64,000 nucleotides of DNA from Martinezella tropici (GCF_008370325.1 NZ_VNIP01000001.1:496001-560000), one strand, 5' to 3'; counted from the stretch's first letter, positions 25,254 through 34,158 are shown. The notes: generated by a model from the letters alone, not told the origin. Program-made: numbers and translations.

Positions 25254-26171
25254 ATGACCAGCATTCTCACCAACGACGCGGCAATGTCCGCCCTTCAAAC
25301 CCTGCGCGGCATCAACACGAACCTGCAGGACACGCAGAGCCGCGTATCCTCCGGCTATCGCGTCGCCAAGGCAGCCGACAATGCCGCCTACTGGTCGATC
25401 GCGACCACCATGCGCTCCGACAACAGCGCGCTTTCCGCCGTGTCGGATGCACTGGGCCTGGGTGCCGCCAAGGTCGACACGGCCTATACGGCGATGGATA
25501 ATTCCATCACCGTCGTGCAGCAGATCAAGGACAAGCTCGTCGCAGCAACCGAAAACAGCGTTTCGAAGGCTGATGTCCAAGAGGAAATCACCCAGCTTCA
25601 GCAGCAGTTGGAGAGTATCGCACAGTCCGCTTCCTTCTCCGGGCAGAACTGGATGTACGCGGTCAACGGCGCATCGGCCTCTGTCGTCTCCTCCTTCGTT
25701 CGCAACAACAATGGCACCGTTTCCGTCAACAGCACCAGCTACAGTTTCGATACCGGTTCGCAGGGAAATGTGCTGTTCGGCGCAAGCGGCGGCACGATCG
25801 ATACCAGCTCCGGTATTCTTGGCACTCAGCAGAATATCAACGGCACATCCTATTCGGTCTTCAGCCTCGATATCACCAACATGACGGGCGGCGACATCGG
25901 CAAGGCCATGAATCTCATTCAGGGCGCCCTCAACGCCATGACGACCACGGCCTCGCAACTCGGTTCGCTTTCAACGCGCATCGATCTGCAGACGAGCTTC
26001 GTTTCCACGCTGCGCGACACGATCGATTCCGGCGTCGGCAAGCTCGTCGATGCGGATATGGAAGAAGAATCGAGCAGGTTGTCGGCCCTACAGACGCAGC
26101 AGCAATTGGCCATCCAGTCGCTTCAGATCGCCAACACCAGCGCGCAGAACGTTCTCTCCCTCTTCAAGTGA
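25254..26171 (+). CDS. flaC: Flagellin FlaC
   Basis: This is a third filament subunit of 305 residues, starting at MTSILTNDAAMSALQTL. It clearly belongs to the FlaA/FlaB family but is more diverged, with replacements spread over its length and a slightly longer variable region (STSYSFDTGSQGNVLFG, then TQQNINGTSYSV). The terminal domains are complete, ending NVLSLFK. AGGGG precedes the ATG. No clear terminator follows, so read-through towards flaD is possible. Confidence 0.9.
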   Translation: MTSILTNDAAMSALQTLRGINTNLQDTQSRVSSGYRVAKAADNAAYWSIATTMRSDNSALSAVSDALGLGAAKVDTAYTAMDNSITVVQQIKDKLVAATENSVSKADVQEEITQLQQQLESIAQSASFSGQNWMYAVNGASASVVSSFVRNNNGTVSVNSTSYSFDTGSQGNVLFGASGGTIDTSSGILGTQQNINGTSYSVFSLDITNMTGGDIGKAMNLIQGALNAMTTTASQLGSLSTRIDLQTSFVSTLRDTIDSGVGKLVDADMEEESSRLSALQTQQQLAIQSLQIANTSAQNVLSLFK

Positions 26172-26360
26172 GCCTTGACTGGAGCTTGCGTTAGGATGGC
26201 GCGGCGGCATTTCCCTCTTGTCGCTGCACATCAGCTTTTGTTAACGTTGTCGCTGATTGATTTGCAATCTTTGTGCAGGGTCCGGCCTTCGATCGCCTTC
26301 AGAACGAGAGTCGGGCTTTGCTTTAGCGACGGGCCGCGCTGGGATATTCCCCGCTGGTGG

Positions 26361-26401
26361 GCATGAGGCCAATCGTTGCTACCGGATCGGCCCGGTTTGT
26401 C
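26361..26401 (+). promoter_or_regulatory. Flagellin leader element of flaD
   Basis: GCATGA at 26361-26366, CCGG at 26382-26385, 6 bases, CCGG at 26392-26395, then TTTGTC. Here the arms extend to a 5-bp stem (ACCGG / CCGGT). It is the least conserved of the four copies but has the same block order. Confidence 0.5.
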
Positions 26402-26428
26402 AGTCCCAATGAAATTACGGATTCTCAG

Positions 26429-27406
26429 ATGAGCAATGTGACGGCGAATCATGCTGCGTCGGCGGCGCTGACCGTGTTACGCGGAATCAACAAGGATCTC
26501 GGTGTCGTGCAGCAGCAGGTCTCGTCCGGTTATCGCATCGAGACGGCGAGCGACGATCCGACCTACTGGTCGATGGCGACCACCATGCGCTCGGACCGGA
26601 GCAGCCTCTCCACGATCACGGATGCGCTCGGCCTCGGCTCCTCCAAGGTCGACACCGCGTCCACCGCCATGGATACGGTCGTCAGCCTTCTGACGCAGAT
26701 CCAGTCGAAGCTGGTTTCGGCAAAAGAGGCGGGCACAAATAAGGATGCGATCAATTCCGATATTCAGCAGCTTAAGAATCAGCTGCAATCCGTTACCCAA
26801 TCGGCATCCTTCTCCGGCGAAAACTGGCTCTACAATACTGACCAGCACCCCAGCACGCAGCAATCCGTGATCAGCAATTTCACGCGCGGCGCTGGCGGCC
26901 AGATTAGCCTCACGACGATCGGCTATGACAGTTCCCAGACCCTGATGATCGATACCGCCGATGCAAGCCGGGGATTGCTGACGAAGAATGTCGATGCGAG
27001 CACGTTCGATACCTCCGGCGGCAGCACCACGGCCCGCAACTACTATCTCCTGGCTGCCGACGCCGGCACGGCCCCGGCGGGCGGAACGGAGATTGGGATA
27101 TCGAGCAGCACGACGGATGATGAGCTGACCGATATGATCAATGTCACCAACTCGCTTCTGAAGTCCGCGACTTCGGCGGATTCGACACTGGGTCTGATGA
27201 AATCGAATATCGACGACCAGTCGGACTATATTTCCAAGCTCAGCGACGCCATCAAGAGCAGCGTCGGCGATCTCGTCGACACGCATATGGAAGAGGCGTC
27301 GGTGCGGCAGAATGCGCTGCAGACGGCCCAGCAGATGGGTATCCAGGCGTTGTCGATCGCCAACAGCATGGCGAGCAAGGTGCTGATTCTCCTTCAGTCG
27401 AAATGA
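26429..27406 (+). CDS. flaD: Divergent flagellin FlaD
   Basis: This is a fourth flagellin of 325 residues, starting at MSNVTANHAASAALTVL. The N-terminal D0/D1 (VSSGYRIETASDDPTYWSMA) and C-terminal D1/D0 (QTAQQMGIQALSIANSMASK) regions are intact. The central region differs from the other three and includes a Ser/Thr/Gly-rich insert. It is probably a minor or specialised filament subunit. A longer in-frame start at 26357 has no ribosome site and would include the leader element. A GC-rich hairpin follows. Confidence 0.88.
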   Translation: MSNVTANHAASAALTVLRGINKDLGVVQQQVSSGYRIETASDDPTYWSMATTMRSDRSSLSTITDALGLGSSKVDTASTAMDTVVSLLTQIQSKLVSAKEAGTNKDAINSDIQQLKNQLQSVTQSASFSGENWLYNTDQHPSTQQSVISNFTRGAGGQISLTTIGYDSSQTLMIDTADASRGLLTKNVDASTFDTSGGSTTARNYYLLAADAGTAPAGGTEIGISSSTTDDELTDMINVTNSLLKSATSADSTLGLMKSNIDDQSDYISKLSDAIKSSVGDLVDTHMEEASVRQNALQTAQQMGIQALSIANSMASKVLILLQSK

Positions 27407-27410
27407 TGGG

Positions 27411-27467
27411 TGCGGCGGCCCGGTTCGATCGGCCCTCGACCGGCCCTCGACCGGCAAGGCCGCCGCA
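27411..27467 (+). terminator. Terminator-like hairpin after flaD
   Basis: TGCGGCGGCC and GGCCGCCGCA form a perfect 10-bp stem around a 37-base loop. The loop contains an 11-bp tandem duplication (CGGCCCTCGAC at 27430 and 27441). The T content after the stem is modest. Confidence 0.5.
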
Positions 27468-27674
27468 TTCATCCTCGCACAAGTTTGACTGCCTACGGTC
27501 CTTCGCAGTGGCATGGTTGCGCAATGTGCCGGTGACGTCAGTCATTTCCGGAAAGCGCAGCCCGAGGACGGAAACCGGAAGCGTGATGATCGACGTTTTG
27601 AGAATGGGAATGGAGCTGCCCTCCGCTGGCACCGACGCGCTGCGTCTTTCCGATGCGAGTGGGGAGATGCGCGC

Positions 27675-28307
27675 TTGAGCCTGGCACTATCCCGATACCT
27701 CAAGGATTTCAGCGCCGAGCAGGCCCTGCCGCCGCCTGCGGAGGACGCGGCGTTCGCGGAGATGATTGAGTTTCCCGAAAGCCCGATCGAGCCGCCCGTC
27801 GATATCGAGGCCGAGCGCAGGGCCGCCTATGCGGAAGGACATGAGGCCGCGACGCAGGAACTGTTGCAGAAGCATCAGGCCGAGCTCGATGCCATGGCCG
27901 GTTCGTTTCAGGCCGAAATGGAGGTCTTGCGGACGCGCTACGAAGAGCAGGCGGCCGAGAAGATCGCGGCTGGCGTGACCGGCATGGCTACCATGCTCGG
28001 GCAGGCGATCAGCGCGGAAACCGCGGCGATCCTTGCGCCGATCATGACCGAAACGCTGACAGCCAAGGCCGTTGCCGATCTTGCCGACCTAGTCAGGAGT
28101 GCCATTCTCGACGGTAGCGCCGGATCGATCTCCGTCAGCGGACCGCATCATCTCTTCGAGGCTCTTCACGCGTATCTCGGTGATGACGGCGCCCTGTTGC
28201 GCCATGTCGAGACGCAGGACGTCGATCTCACCGTCACCATCGGCGAGAGCGTTCTCGCGACCCGAATGTCAGCCTGGGCCGCTAGTCTGAAAGAGATCCT
28301 GAAATGA
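27675..28307 (+). CDS. FliH-like flagellar export ATPase regulator (candidate)
   Basis: The likely start is TTG 27675 after GGGGAGA, giving about 210 residues. The sequence has a FliH-like plan. A variable acidic N-terminus is followed by a long helical region (AYAEGHEAATQELLQKHQAE onward, about residues 50-100) with the small-residue spacing typical of FliH, and then a C-terminal globular domain. No other FliH is present in the window although FliI is, and the corresponding S. meliloti gene upstream of motB is annotated hypothetical. The stop overlaps the motB start by 4 bases. The assignment is by pattern and context. Confidence 0.65.
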   Translation: MSLALSRYLKDFSAEQALPPPAEDAAFAEMIEFPESPIEPPVDIEAERRAAYAEGHEAATQELLQKHQAELDAMAGSFQAEMEVLRTRYEEQAAEKIAAGVTGMATMLGQAISAETAAILAPIMTETLTAKAVADLADLVRSAILDGSAGSISVSGPHHLFEALHAYLGDDGALLRHVETQDVDLTVTIGESVLATRMSAWAASLKEILK

Positions 28308-29734
28308 GCGACGGCGATCAAAATCACGGCAAGCACGAGATCATTATCGTCAAGCGCCACGGCGGCGGCGATCATGACGCCGGCCACGGTGGCGCATGGA
28401 AGATCGCCTATGCAGACTTCATGACGGCCATGATGGCCTTCTTCCTGGTGATGTGGCTGGTCAACGCCGCCAACGAGGAGACGAAGGCCTCCGTCGCCTC
28501 CTATTTCAATCCCATCAAGCTGGCGGACGAAAAGCCGACCGAGAAGGGGCTCAAGAAGCCCGTCGACCAGGCTCAGGGTGAAAAGAACCAGCAGAAATCG
28601 GATAAGCCGCAGGACAAGCCGAACGATGGCAAGTCCGCCAAGACCGGTGAGGATCTGACATCGACGTCGGGCGACCAGACGAACTATTCCGAAGCCGATT
28701 TCTTCGAGAATCCCTATTCGGTCCTGGCGGAAATCGCACAGGAAGTCGGCCAGCAGGCCAATGTCAGCGCCAAGGGCGAGGGCGGTGCCGCCCAGTCCGG
28801 CCCTGCCACCGGCGCGGATGGCGGCCAGGCCTATCGCGATCCCTTCGATCCTGATTTCTGGACCAAGCAGGTTCGGGTTTCCAGCGCCTCGAAGAAGGCG
28901 AATGAGGAACAGTCCGCGAAGTCGGATCAAACGGACAAGGGCGAAGTGATCGCCCTGTCGAAGGCGACGGCTGCGGACACCGGCCAACCCGCCGATCAGC
29001 CGCAGACGCCTGAACAGCAGCCGACGGTAAGCGAGCCGCAGGCAACCGGCAAACAGCAGGAAAAGCAGACGCAAGCCCAGCAAATTGCGAAGTCCTCCGC
29101 ACAAAGCGACGCGCCGATGCCTGAAGACAATGCCGCCCTGCCTCAGCGTAAGGATGTGACGCCGACGAAGGTACAGCAGCAGGAAGCCAAGGATCTGCAG
29201 CAGGCGATCCAGGCCGAGATCAATGGTGTTGCCGGCCAGCTCGCCGAGGGGCTGCAGGTCACCGCGGCCGAAGGCGGCGTGCTGGTCACGATTTCCGATC
29301 AGAGCAATGATCCGATGTTCAACATCGGCTCGGCCGTTCCGCGGCGGGAGATGGTGCTGGCGATGGAGAAGATCGGCAAGATCCTGGCTGCGCGCAAGGG
29401 ATCGCTTCTGATCCGAGGCCACACGGACGGGCGTCCCTATATGGTCGGCGGCCGCAACGACAACTGGCGCCTGTCGCTCGATCGCGCCCAGAGCGCCTAC
29501 TATATGCTGACCAGTGGTGGGCTGGACGAGAAGCGGGTCGTGCAGGTCTCCGGCTTTGCGGACCGACGGCTGAAGCTGCCCAACGATCCATTCAACGATG
29601 CCAATCGCCGTATCGAGATCCTGATTGCCAATCCTTCGGACCAGGCTGTGAAGGAAGGGGCGAGCCCGGATGCGCAAAGCCCCGCCAAGCCCGCTTCGGG
29701 GAAGGGCAAGTCAGGTCAAGGCAAGCAGGGCTAG
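28304..29734 (+). CDS. motB: Flagellar motor stator protein MotB
   Basis: MotB anchors the stator to peptidoglycan and carries the proton-accepting aspartate. The protein has 476 residues. The single membrane helix contains Asp38 in YADFMTAMMAFFLVMW. A long, low-complexity, Gln/Lys-rich linker (about 75-320) leads to a C-terminal OmpA-like peptidoglycan-binding domain (about 330-450) with GHTDGRPY and NRRIEILI. The long linker is typical of rhizobial MotB. It overlaps the fliH-like gene and is followed by motC after 3 bases. Confidence 0.95.
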   Translation: MSDGDQNHGKHEIIIVKRHGGGDHDAGHGGAWKIAYADFMTAMMAFFLVMWLVNAANEETKASVASYFNPIKLADEKPTEKGLKKPVDQAQGEKNQQKSDKPQDKPNDGKSAKTGEDLTSTSGDQTNYSEADFFENPYSVLAEIAQEVGQQANVSAKGEGGAAQSGPATGADGGQAYRDPFDPDFWTKQVRVSSASKKANEEQSAKSDQTDKGEVIALSKATAADTGQPADQPQTPEQQPTVSEPQATGKQQEKQTQAQQIAKSSAQSDAPMPEDNAALPQRKDVTPTKVQQQEAKDLQQAIQAEINGVAGQLAEGLQVTAAEGGVLVTISDQSNDPMFNIGSAVPRREMVLAMEKIGKILAARKGSLLIRGHTDGRPYMVGGRNDNWRLSLDRAQSAYYMLTSGGLDEKRVVQVSGFADRRLKLPNDPFNDANRRIEILIANPSDQAVKEGASPDAQSPAKPASGKGKSGQGKQG

Positions 29735-29737
29735 TCC

Positions 29738-31042
29738 ATGGCGCGCAAACAGCATCGTCATCACCTCGCGCTCACCCTCACCCTCGGCATGTTGATGCCG
29801 GGGATCGCGAGCGCCGAGGGGCAGGACAACCTGCCGCTCTACAAGATGATGCGCTCGCTTGAATTCGTCCAGGATTCAGTCGCGGCGGGCGACAGCTCCG
29901 CCGGAGAGATGCAGCGCTTCCTGCTTGCCACCATGGACGAACGCCTGCGCAATGCCGATAAATCCGTGTTCGAGGACAGCCGCAACGTCGATGCGGCGCT
30001 GATCTATGCCATGAGCGGCGGCAACCCCGAAACGCTTGAATATCTGATGTCGCGCGATCTCAACGGCAATTTCGACAATCGCGTCGCGGACGTGCTTAGA
30101 AAATATCTGAACGGCAAGGGGCTGCTGGTCGTCAATACGCTTGCCGATATCGCCAGGGAATATCGCGACAGGCCGATCGGTTCCTATCTCTCGCTCGTTG
30201 CCGGTAACGTGATGTCCGGCAAGAACGGCAAGGCGGCCCTGCAGCTTTACGATTGGGCGCGTTTGATGGCGCCCGGCACGATTGTCGAGGAATCGGCGCT
30301 GCGTCGCTCTCTGGCTTTATGCGCCGATGCCGGGATGGTGCCGGCCGGGCTCGATTATGCGCGGCGCTATACGAGGCGCTTTCTACATTCGCCCTATGCC
30401 AGCCAGTTTGCCGATCTTTTCGTGCAGCTTGTGGTGGATCACGATTCCGACATCAAGCAGCAGGATATTGTTGACATCCTGTCCTTCATGGACCCTCCCA
30501 GGCAAAGGGAGATCTATCTGCGCATGGCGCGCCGGGCGGCGATTGCCGGCAAGGCTGATCTCGCCGCGCTGGCGGCCAGCCGCGCCCAGGCGATCTCCAC
30601 CACCGACGGCGACGCTTTCGGCGCGCTGGCCAACTTCTATGGCGGCGTGGCGGGCATATCCACGCCGGAGCTGAAGTCGGCGATCAACGATCTCAATCAG
30701 ATGCCGGCGGGCGAGCTGAATGCGCGCGATCGTGCCCTGCGCGACGCCGCAAAGGCGGTCGCGCAGGAGATATTACGCGCCCCCGATCCAGCAAGCCTCG
30801 GGCAAGCCAATGTTTCTAACCTGCCCAATCAACAGAATACTGAACACGATGCTGCTGTGACGAATCAATCGGGAGGCCAATCTCCCGGCACGGCGGGTGT
30901 TGAGCAGGGAGCCTCGGCGAACGCGGCTCCCGCCCCGGAGGGAGGGCGGCAGGAGGCCGGCTCTTCGTTCAACGCATTCGTCACGACGAGCCGCTCGAAG
31001 CTGGATGCCATCGACGGCCTGTTGAAGCAGGAAAGTCATTGA
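29738..31042 (+). CDS. motC: Periplasmic motility protein MotC
   Basis: MotC is a periplasmic protein specific to rhizobia and relatives; it interacts with the MotB periplasmic part and gates torque. The protein has 434 residues with a signal peptide (LALTLTLGMLMPGIASAEG). It is largely helical, with a Gly/Ser/Ala-rich tail. Neighbours motB and fliK/motD, together with motE elsewhere in the window, match S. meliloti. Confidence 0.92.
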   Translation: MARKQHRHHLALTLTLGMLMPGIASAEGQDNLPLYKMMRSLEFVQDSVAAGDSSAGEMQRFLLATMDERLRNADKSVFEDSRNVDAALIYAMSGGNPETLEYLMSRDLNGNFDNRVADVLRKYLNGKGLLVVNTLADIAREYRDRPIGSYLSLVAGNVMSGKNGKAALQLYDWARLMAPGTIVEESALRRSLALCADAGMVPAGLDYARRYTRRFLHSPYASQFADLFVQLVVDHDSDIKQQDIVDILSFMDPPRQREIYLRMARRAAIAGKADLAALAASRAQAISTTDGDAFGALANFYGGVAGISTPELKSAINDLNQMPAGELNARDRALRDAAKAVAQEILRAPDPASLGQANVSNLPNQQNTEHDAAVTNQSGGQSPGTAGVEQGASANAAPAPEGGRQEAGSSFNAFVTTSRSKLDAIDGLLKQESH

Positions 31043-31044
31043 TC

Positions 31045-32634
31045 ATGAACGACATCGGTGTATCCAGCGCCTCACCCGGGGCGGATATTCTTGCTACCGC
31101 CAAGGGCCCCCGCTCCGCGAAGCAGGGCGACGGTAAAGGTTTTATCGATGCGCTGAGCAGCTCGTTCGGCAACGGGCGCAAATCCTCCGGTCCGAATGCT
31201 GGGACGGATGCGGCGGCGAACGCAAACACCACAGCCGATGACGATGCGGATGCCGTAAAGACAGCAAGCAATTCCGCGTCGACAACCTTAGCCATCGATG
31301 TGGGCGCCAACGCCGGAGTTGGAATGATCGATACCTCCGGAGCCAATCTCGCCAACCTCGCTGGCCCGACCAAGGGGGCAAAGCCGTCCCAGGGCGCCGG
31401 CGCAGCCGCGCTTTCGAAATCGCTGATCGAACTGCAGAACGCGGTATCGGCGACGGAGGACGACACGGTTCCGGCAGAAGGCGATGAGACCGCGGCAGTC
31501 ACGGGTTCGCCAACGCCCGCCGTCGTCACGAGCAATGTATCGGCACAACCGGCCACGCTCGATCAGCTTGCCGAGCTCGCGCAGCAATTGGCCGATCTCA
31601 CGACGGCCTACGGTCAAGCCACGCCAGTAAAGGGCGATGGCAAAGCACCCGCCGTGAAAGGCGGGAAGGACGCGCAGTCGACGGATGATGGTAAGTCTAC
31701 GCCGACGCAAGCAAGCCAAGCTGCCAATACGATTTCGGATGCCTTGTCGCTGCTGAACGTTCCGCAGCCCGTCGTCGCCGCACAAGCCGCCACGGCGCAG
31801 CCGAGCAAGACGGCCGACGATGCGAAGGTTCAGGGGATGTCGCTCGGCAACGCGGCTGTTACGGATGATGCATCGGATGCGGCAGTGACGCTGCCGGATG
31901 ACGGCCAGGGGTCGGATGCTGCGCAGACCTTCCGCCTGACGCGGTCGGACGGTCGCGGCGGCGCGCTCGACCTCTCGATCAGCAAGAGCGGAGATGAGGC
32001 GGCAGACGTCAAGGTCGCGGCTTCCACGGGCGGCGATACCCCGACGATCACGGTCCTGGATTCCCGCCGCTATCTGGGGCTTGCCACCAATTCCAATTCG
32101 TCGCTCGTCGCAGGGGCATTGGCGGGCGATCGCGAGTGGTCGGCTGCGATGCAGCCGGGTTCGGCGCTTTCCAATACCGCAAATCAGTCGAGCGTGGGCA
32201 AGGTCGTCAACACGCTCAAGATCCAGCTGCGTCCCGACAATCTCGGCGACGTCACAGCCACCATGCGGCTTTCCGGAGGTCAGCTGAGCGTCGACCTGAA
32301 AGTGCAGACGGGCGAGGCCTACAGGCAGCTCCATGCCGATCAGAGCCACATGGTCGATGCGCTGCGCGCCCAAGGCTACCAGGTGGACAATATTACCGTC
32401 ACCCTGGCCTCCAATGCGGATCAGCAGTCGGACAGCGGCCGCAATTCCGGGTCGAACCAGCAACAGTCCCTGTTGAACCAGGGGCAAGGGGGCGACGCGC
32501 GTCCCAGGGGCCAGAACTATTCGGGACAGCAGTCAGATGGAAACAATGGCAATCGCAGTTCGGGTGAGGGCGGTGTTGAAGACGGCGCTGCTGGTGGCGT
32601 TCAGCGCTCTCGTTCTGGCGCCGTTTACCTCTGA
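31045..32634 (+). CDS. fliK: Flagellar hook-length control protein FliK (MotD)
   Basis: Known as MotD in older rhizobial work, this protein acts as FliK: it measures the hook and triggers the FlhB substrate switch. It has about 529 residues. A long Ala/Ser/Asp-rich, disordered ruler region (1-370) precedes the compact C-terminal domain with LKIQLRPDNLGDVTATMRL and LHADQSHMVDALRAQGYQVD. A Gln/Asn/Gly-rich tail ends it. ATG 31045 is chosen; TTG 31039 overlapping the motC stop is an alternative. The end overlaps the transglycosylase gene by roughly 90 bases in another frame. Confidence 0.9.
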   Translation: MNDIGVSSASPGADILATAKGPRSAKQGDGKGFIDALSSSFGNGRKSSGPNAGTDAAANANTTADDDADAVKTASNSASTTLAIDVGANAGVGMIDTSGANLANLAGPTKGAKPSQGAGAAALSKSLIELQNAVSATEDDTVPAEGDETAAVTGSPTPAVVTSNVSAQPATLDQLAELAQQLADLTTAYGQATPVKGDGKAPAVKGGKDAQSTDDGKSTPTQASQAANTISDALSLLNVPQPVVAAQAATAQPSKTADDAKVQGMSLGNAAVTDDASDAAVTLPDDGQGSDAAQTFRLTRSDGRGGALDLSISKSGDEAADVKVAASTGGDTPTITVLDSRRYLGLATNSNSSLVAGALAGDREWSAAMQPGSALSNTANQSSVGKVVNTLKIQLRPDNLGDVTATMRLSGGQLSVDLKVQTGEAYRQLHADQSHMVDALRAQGYQVDNITVTLASNADQQSDSGRNSGSNQQQSLLNQGQGGDARPRGQNYSGQQSDGNNGNRSSGEGGVEDGAAGGVQRSRSGAVYL

Positions 32635-33169
32635 AGCCTATGCGTCGGGAAATCCGGCGCCACCGGATAATGGTGCGGCCGGCCTCTGCGAGCGCGAAAT
32701 CCAGTCTGCTGCCGCGAAGTACGGAATACCGGAAGGGATCCTCTATTCGGTCGGCTTGACGGAGACGGGGCGCAAGGGATCGCTCTATCCCTACGCCCTC
32801 AATGTCGAGGGACGGCCGATCTTCCCGCCGTCGGAGGGCGCTGCCTTGCAGGTCTTCGCCGCGGCAAGGCAGAGCGGCGCAAAGCTTATCGACGTCGGCT
32901 GCATGCAGATCAACCAGTATTTTCACGGCGAAAACTTTACCTCCGTCGACGCAATGTTCGATCCGCGCAGCAACGTCGAGTATGCCGCGAAGTTTCTCCG
33001 CAATCTGCATGACAGGCATGAAACCTGGACGATGGCGGTAGCGAGATACCATGCCGGCCCGAACAACGACCCCGCCCAAAAGGTCTATGTATGCCGTGTG
33101 ATCGCCAATCTGGTCGCCACTGGCTACGGCAAATGGACGCCCAATGCGGCAACCTTCTGTCAGAACTAG
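32546..33169 (+). CDS. Small secreted lytic transglycosylase
   Basis: The product is about 207 residues with a signal peptide (TALLVAFSALVLAPFTSEAYA). A goose-lysozyme-like transglycosylase domain follows. SVGLTETG holds the probable catalytic glutamate, and VGCMQIN and AVARYHAG are the other family motifs. It probably opens peptidoglycan locally for rod passage, taking the place of the muramidase domain absent from rhizobial FlgJ. The start lies inside fliK in another frame. ATG 32537, 32546 and GTG/TTG at 32564-32576 are all possible; GGAAA favours 32546. An equivalent gene sits between motD and rem in S. meliloti. Confidence 0.85.
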   Translation: MAIAVRVRAVLKTALLVAFSALVLAPFTSEAYASGNPAPPDNGAAGLCEREIQSAAAKYGIPEGILYSVGLTETGRKGSLYPYALNVEGRPIFPPSEGAALQVFAAARQSGAKLIDVGCMQINQYFHGENFTSVDAMFDPRSNVEYAAKFLRNLHDRHETWTMAVARYHAGPNNDPAQKVYVCRVIANLVATGYGKWTPNAATFCQN

Positions 33170-33170
33170 A

Positions 33171-33184
33171 CAACCTATAGGTTG
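33171..33184. promoter_or_regulatory. Perfect 14-bp palindrome after the transglycosylase
   Basis: CAACCTATAGGTTG is a perfect palindrome immediately after the stop codon and about 265 bases upstream of rem. It could be a protein-binding site. No T run follows, so it is not a standard terminator. Confidence 0.35.
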
Positions 33185-33241
33185 CATCGCGCTTCTGGTT
33201 AGCCAGCACTAACCCAACAAGGGTGGTTGACTGCCGTCGAT

Positions 33242-33269
33242 TTGCCCAAAATGCGCTTGTTGATAATAC
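33242..33269 (+). promoter_or_regulatory. Possible rem promoter
   Basis: TTGCCC (33242-33247), a 16-base spacer and TAATAC (33264-33269) resemble a housekeeping promoter about 180 bases before rem. The region 33170-33449 is A/T-rich compared with the genes and holds no gene. In S. meliloti, VisNR activates rem. Confidence 0.35.
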
Positions 33270-33449
33270 GCTAACTAACAAGTTTTTTATCGGTGTAGAA
33301 TGCAATGCACCTACTACATCTAGTGCAAATCGCACCTCGAAAGTTAATCAATTATTAATTTACGTCACTCATTTCCGACAGTTGTTCGTGATTCGCCCGA
33401 TTCGTACCCATAGGTCATCGAAACACCACACTGATTCGGAGGCGGACGA

Positions 33450-34121
33450 ATGATCGTAGTGGTTGATGAGCGAGAGCTCGTTAAGGACGGATATACATCA
33501 CTGTTTGGGCGCGAGGGCATCCCTTCCACAGGGTTTGATCCACGCGAGTTCGGCGAATGGGTAACGACGGCGGCAGAGGGCGATATTGCTGCTGTTGAGG
33601 CCTTTCTGATTGGGCAGGGCCAGCATGTGCTCGAACTTCCCAGGGCGATTCGTGATCGGACGACGGCACCTGTGATCGCGGTCAGCGACCAGCCCTCGCT
33701 GGAGGCCACCCTTGCACTCTTCGATTGCGGCGTCGACGATGTCGTTCGCAAGCCGGTGCATCCCCGGGAGATCCTAGCCAGGGCCGCGGCGATCCGCCGT
33801 AGGCTGAAGGCGATCAACAACTATACCGATATCGGCCCGATTCGCGTCTTCGCAGACGGCCGTGATCCGGAAATCAACGGTTCCGTGTTCGCCCTGCCGC
33901 GCCGCGAGCGCCGCATCCTCGAATACCTGATCGCCAATCGCGGTCGCCGGGTGACGAAGACGCAGATCTTCAACGCCATCTACGGCATCTTCGACGAAGA
34001 GGTCGAAGAAAACGTGGTTGAAAGCCATATTTCCAAGCTGCGCAAGAAGCTGCGCAAGAAGCTCGGTTTCGATCCTGTCGATTCCAAGCGCTTCCTCGGC
34101 TACTGCATCGACTGGAGCTGA
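33450..34121 (+). CDS. rem: OmpR-type flagellar activator Rem
   Basis: Rem is the class IB regulator of rhizobial motility: VisNR turns it on and it activates flagellar structural genes. The protein has 223 residues. A receiver-like domain (1-115) retains the acidic pair Asp6-Glu7 and a lysine in VRKPVHP. The residue at the usual phosphoacceptor position is Glu50 ([11 protein letters not shown]). A winged-helix DNA-binding domain follows (about 125-223, [20 protein letters not shown]). No sensor kinase lies nearby. A strong terminator follows. Confidence 0.93.
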   Translation: MIVVVDERELVKDGYTSLFGREGIPSTGFDPREFGEWVTTAAEGDIAAVEAFLIGQGQHVLELPRAIRDRTTAPVIAVSDQPSLEATLALFDCGVDDVVRKPVHPREILARAAAIRRRLKAINNYTDIGPIRVFADGRDPEINGSVFALPRRERRILEYLIANRGRRVTKTQIFNAIYGIFDEEVEENVVESHISKLRKKLRKKLGFDPVDSKRFLGYCIDWS

Positions 34122-34158
34122 CGTCTCCGATCGGCATCCAGGATGCTAAATTCATGAA

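Noticed and set aside
27403..27678. A 91-codon frame ending at the fliH-like start
   Set aside because: It covers the flaD terminator hairpin and has low-complexity, frame-shadow composition.
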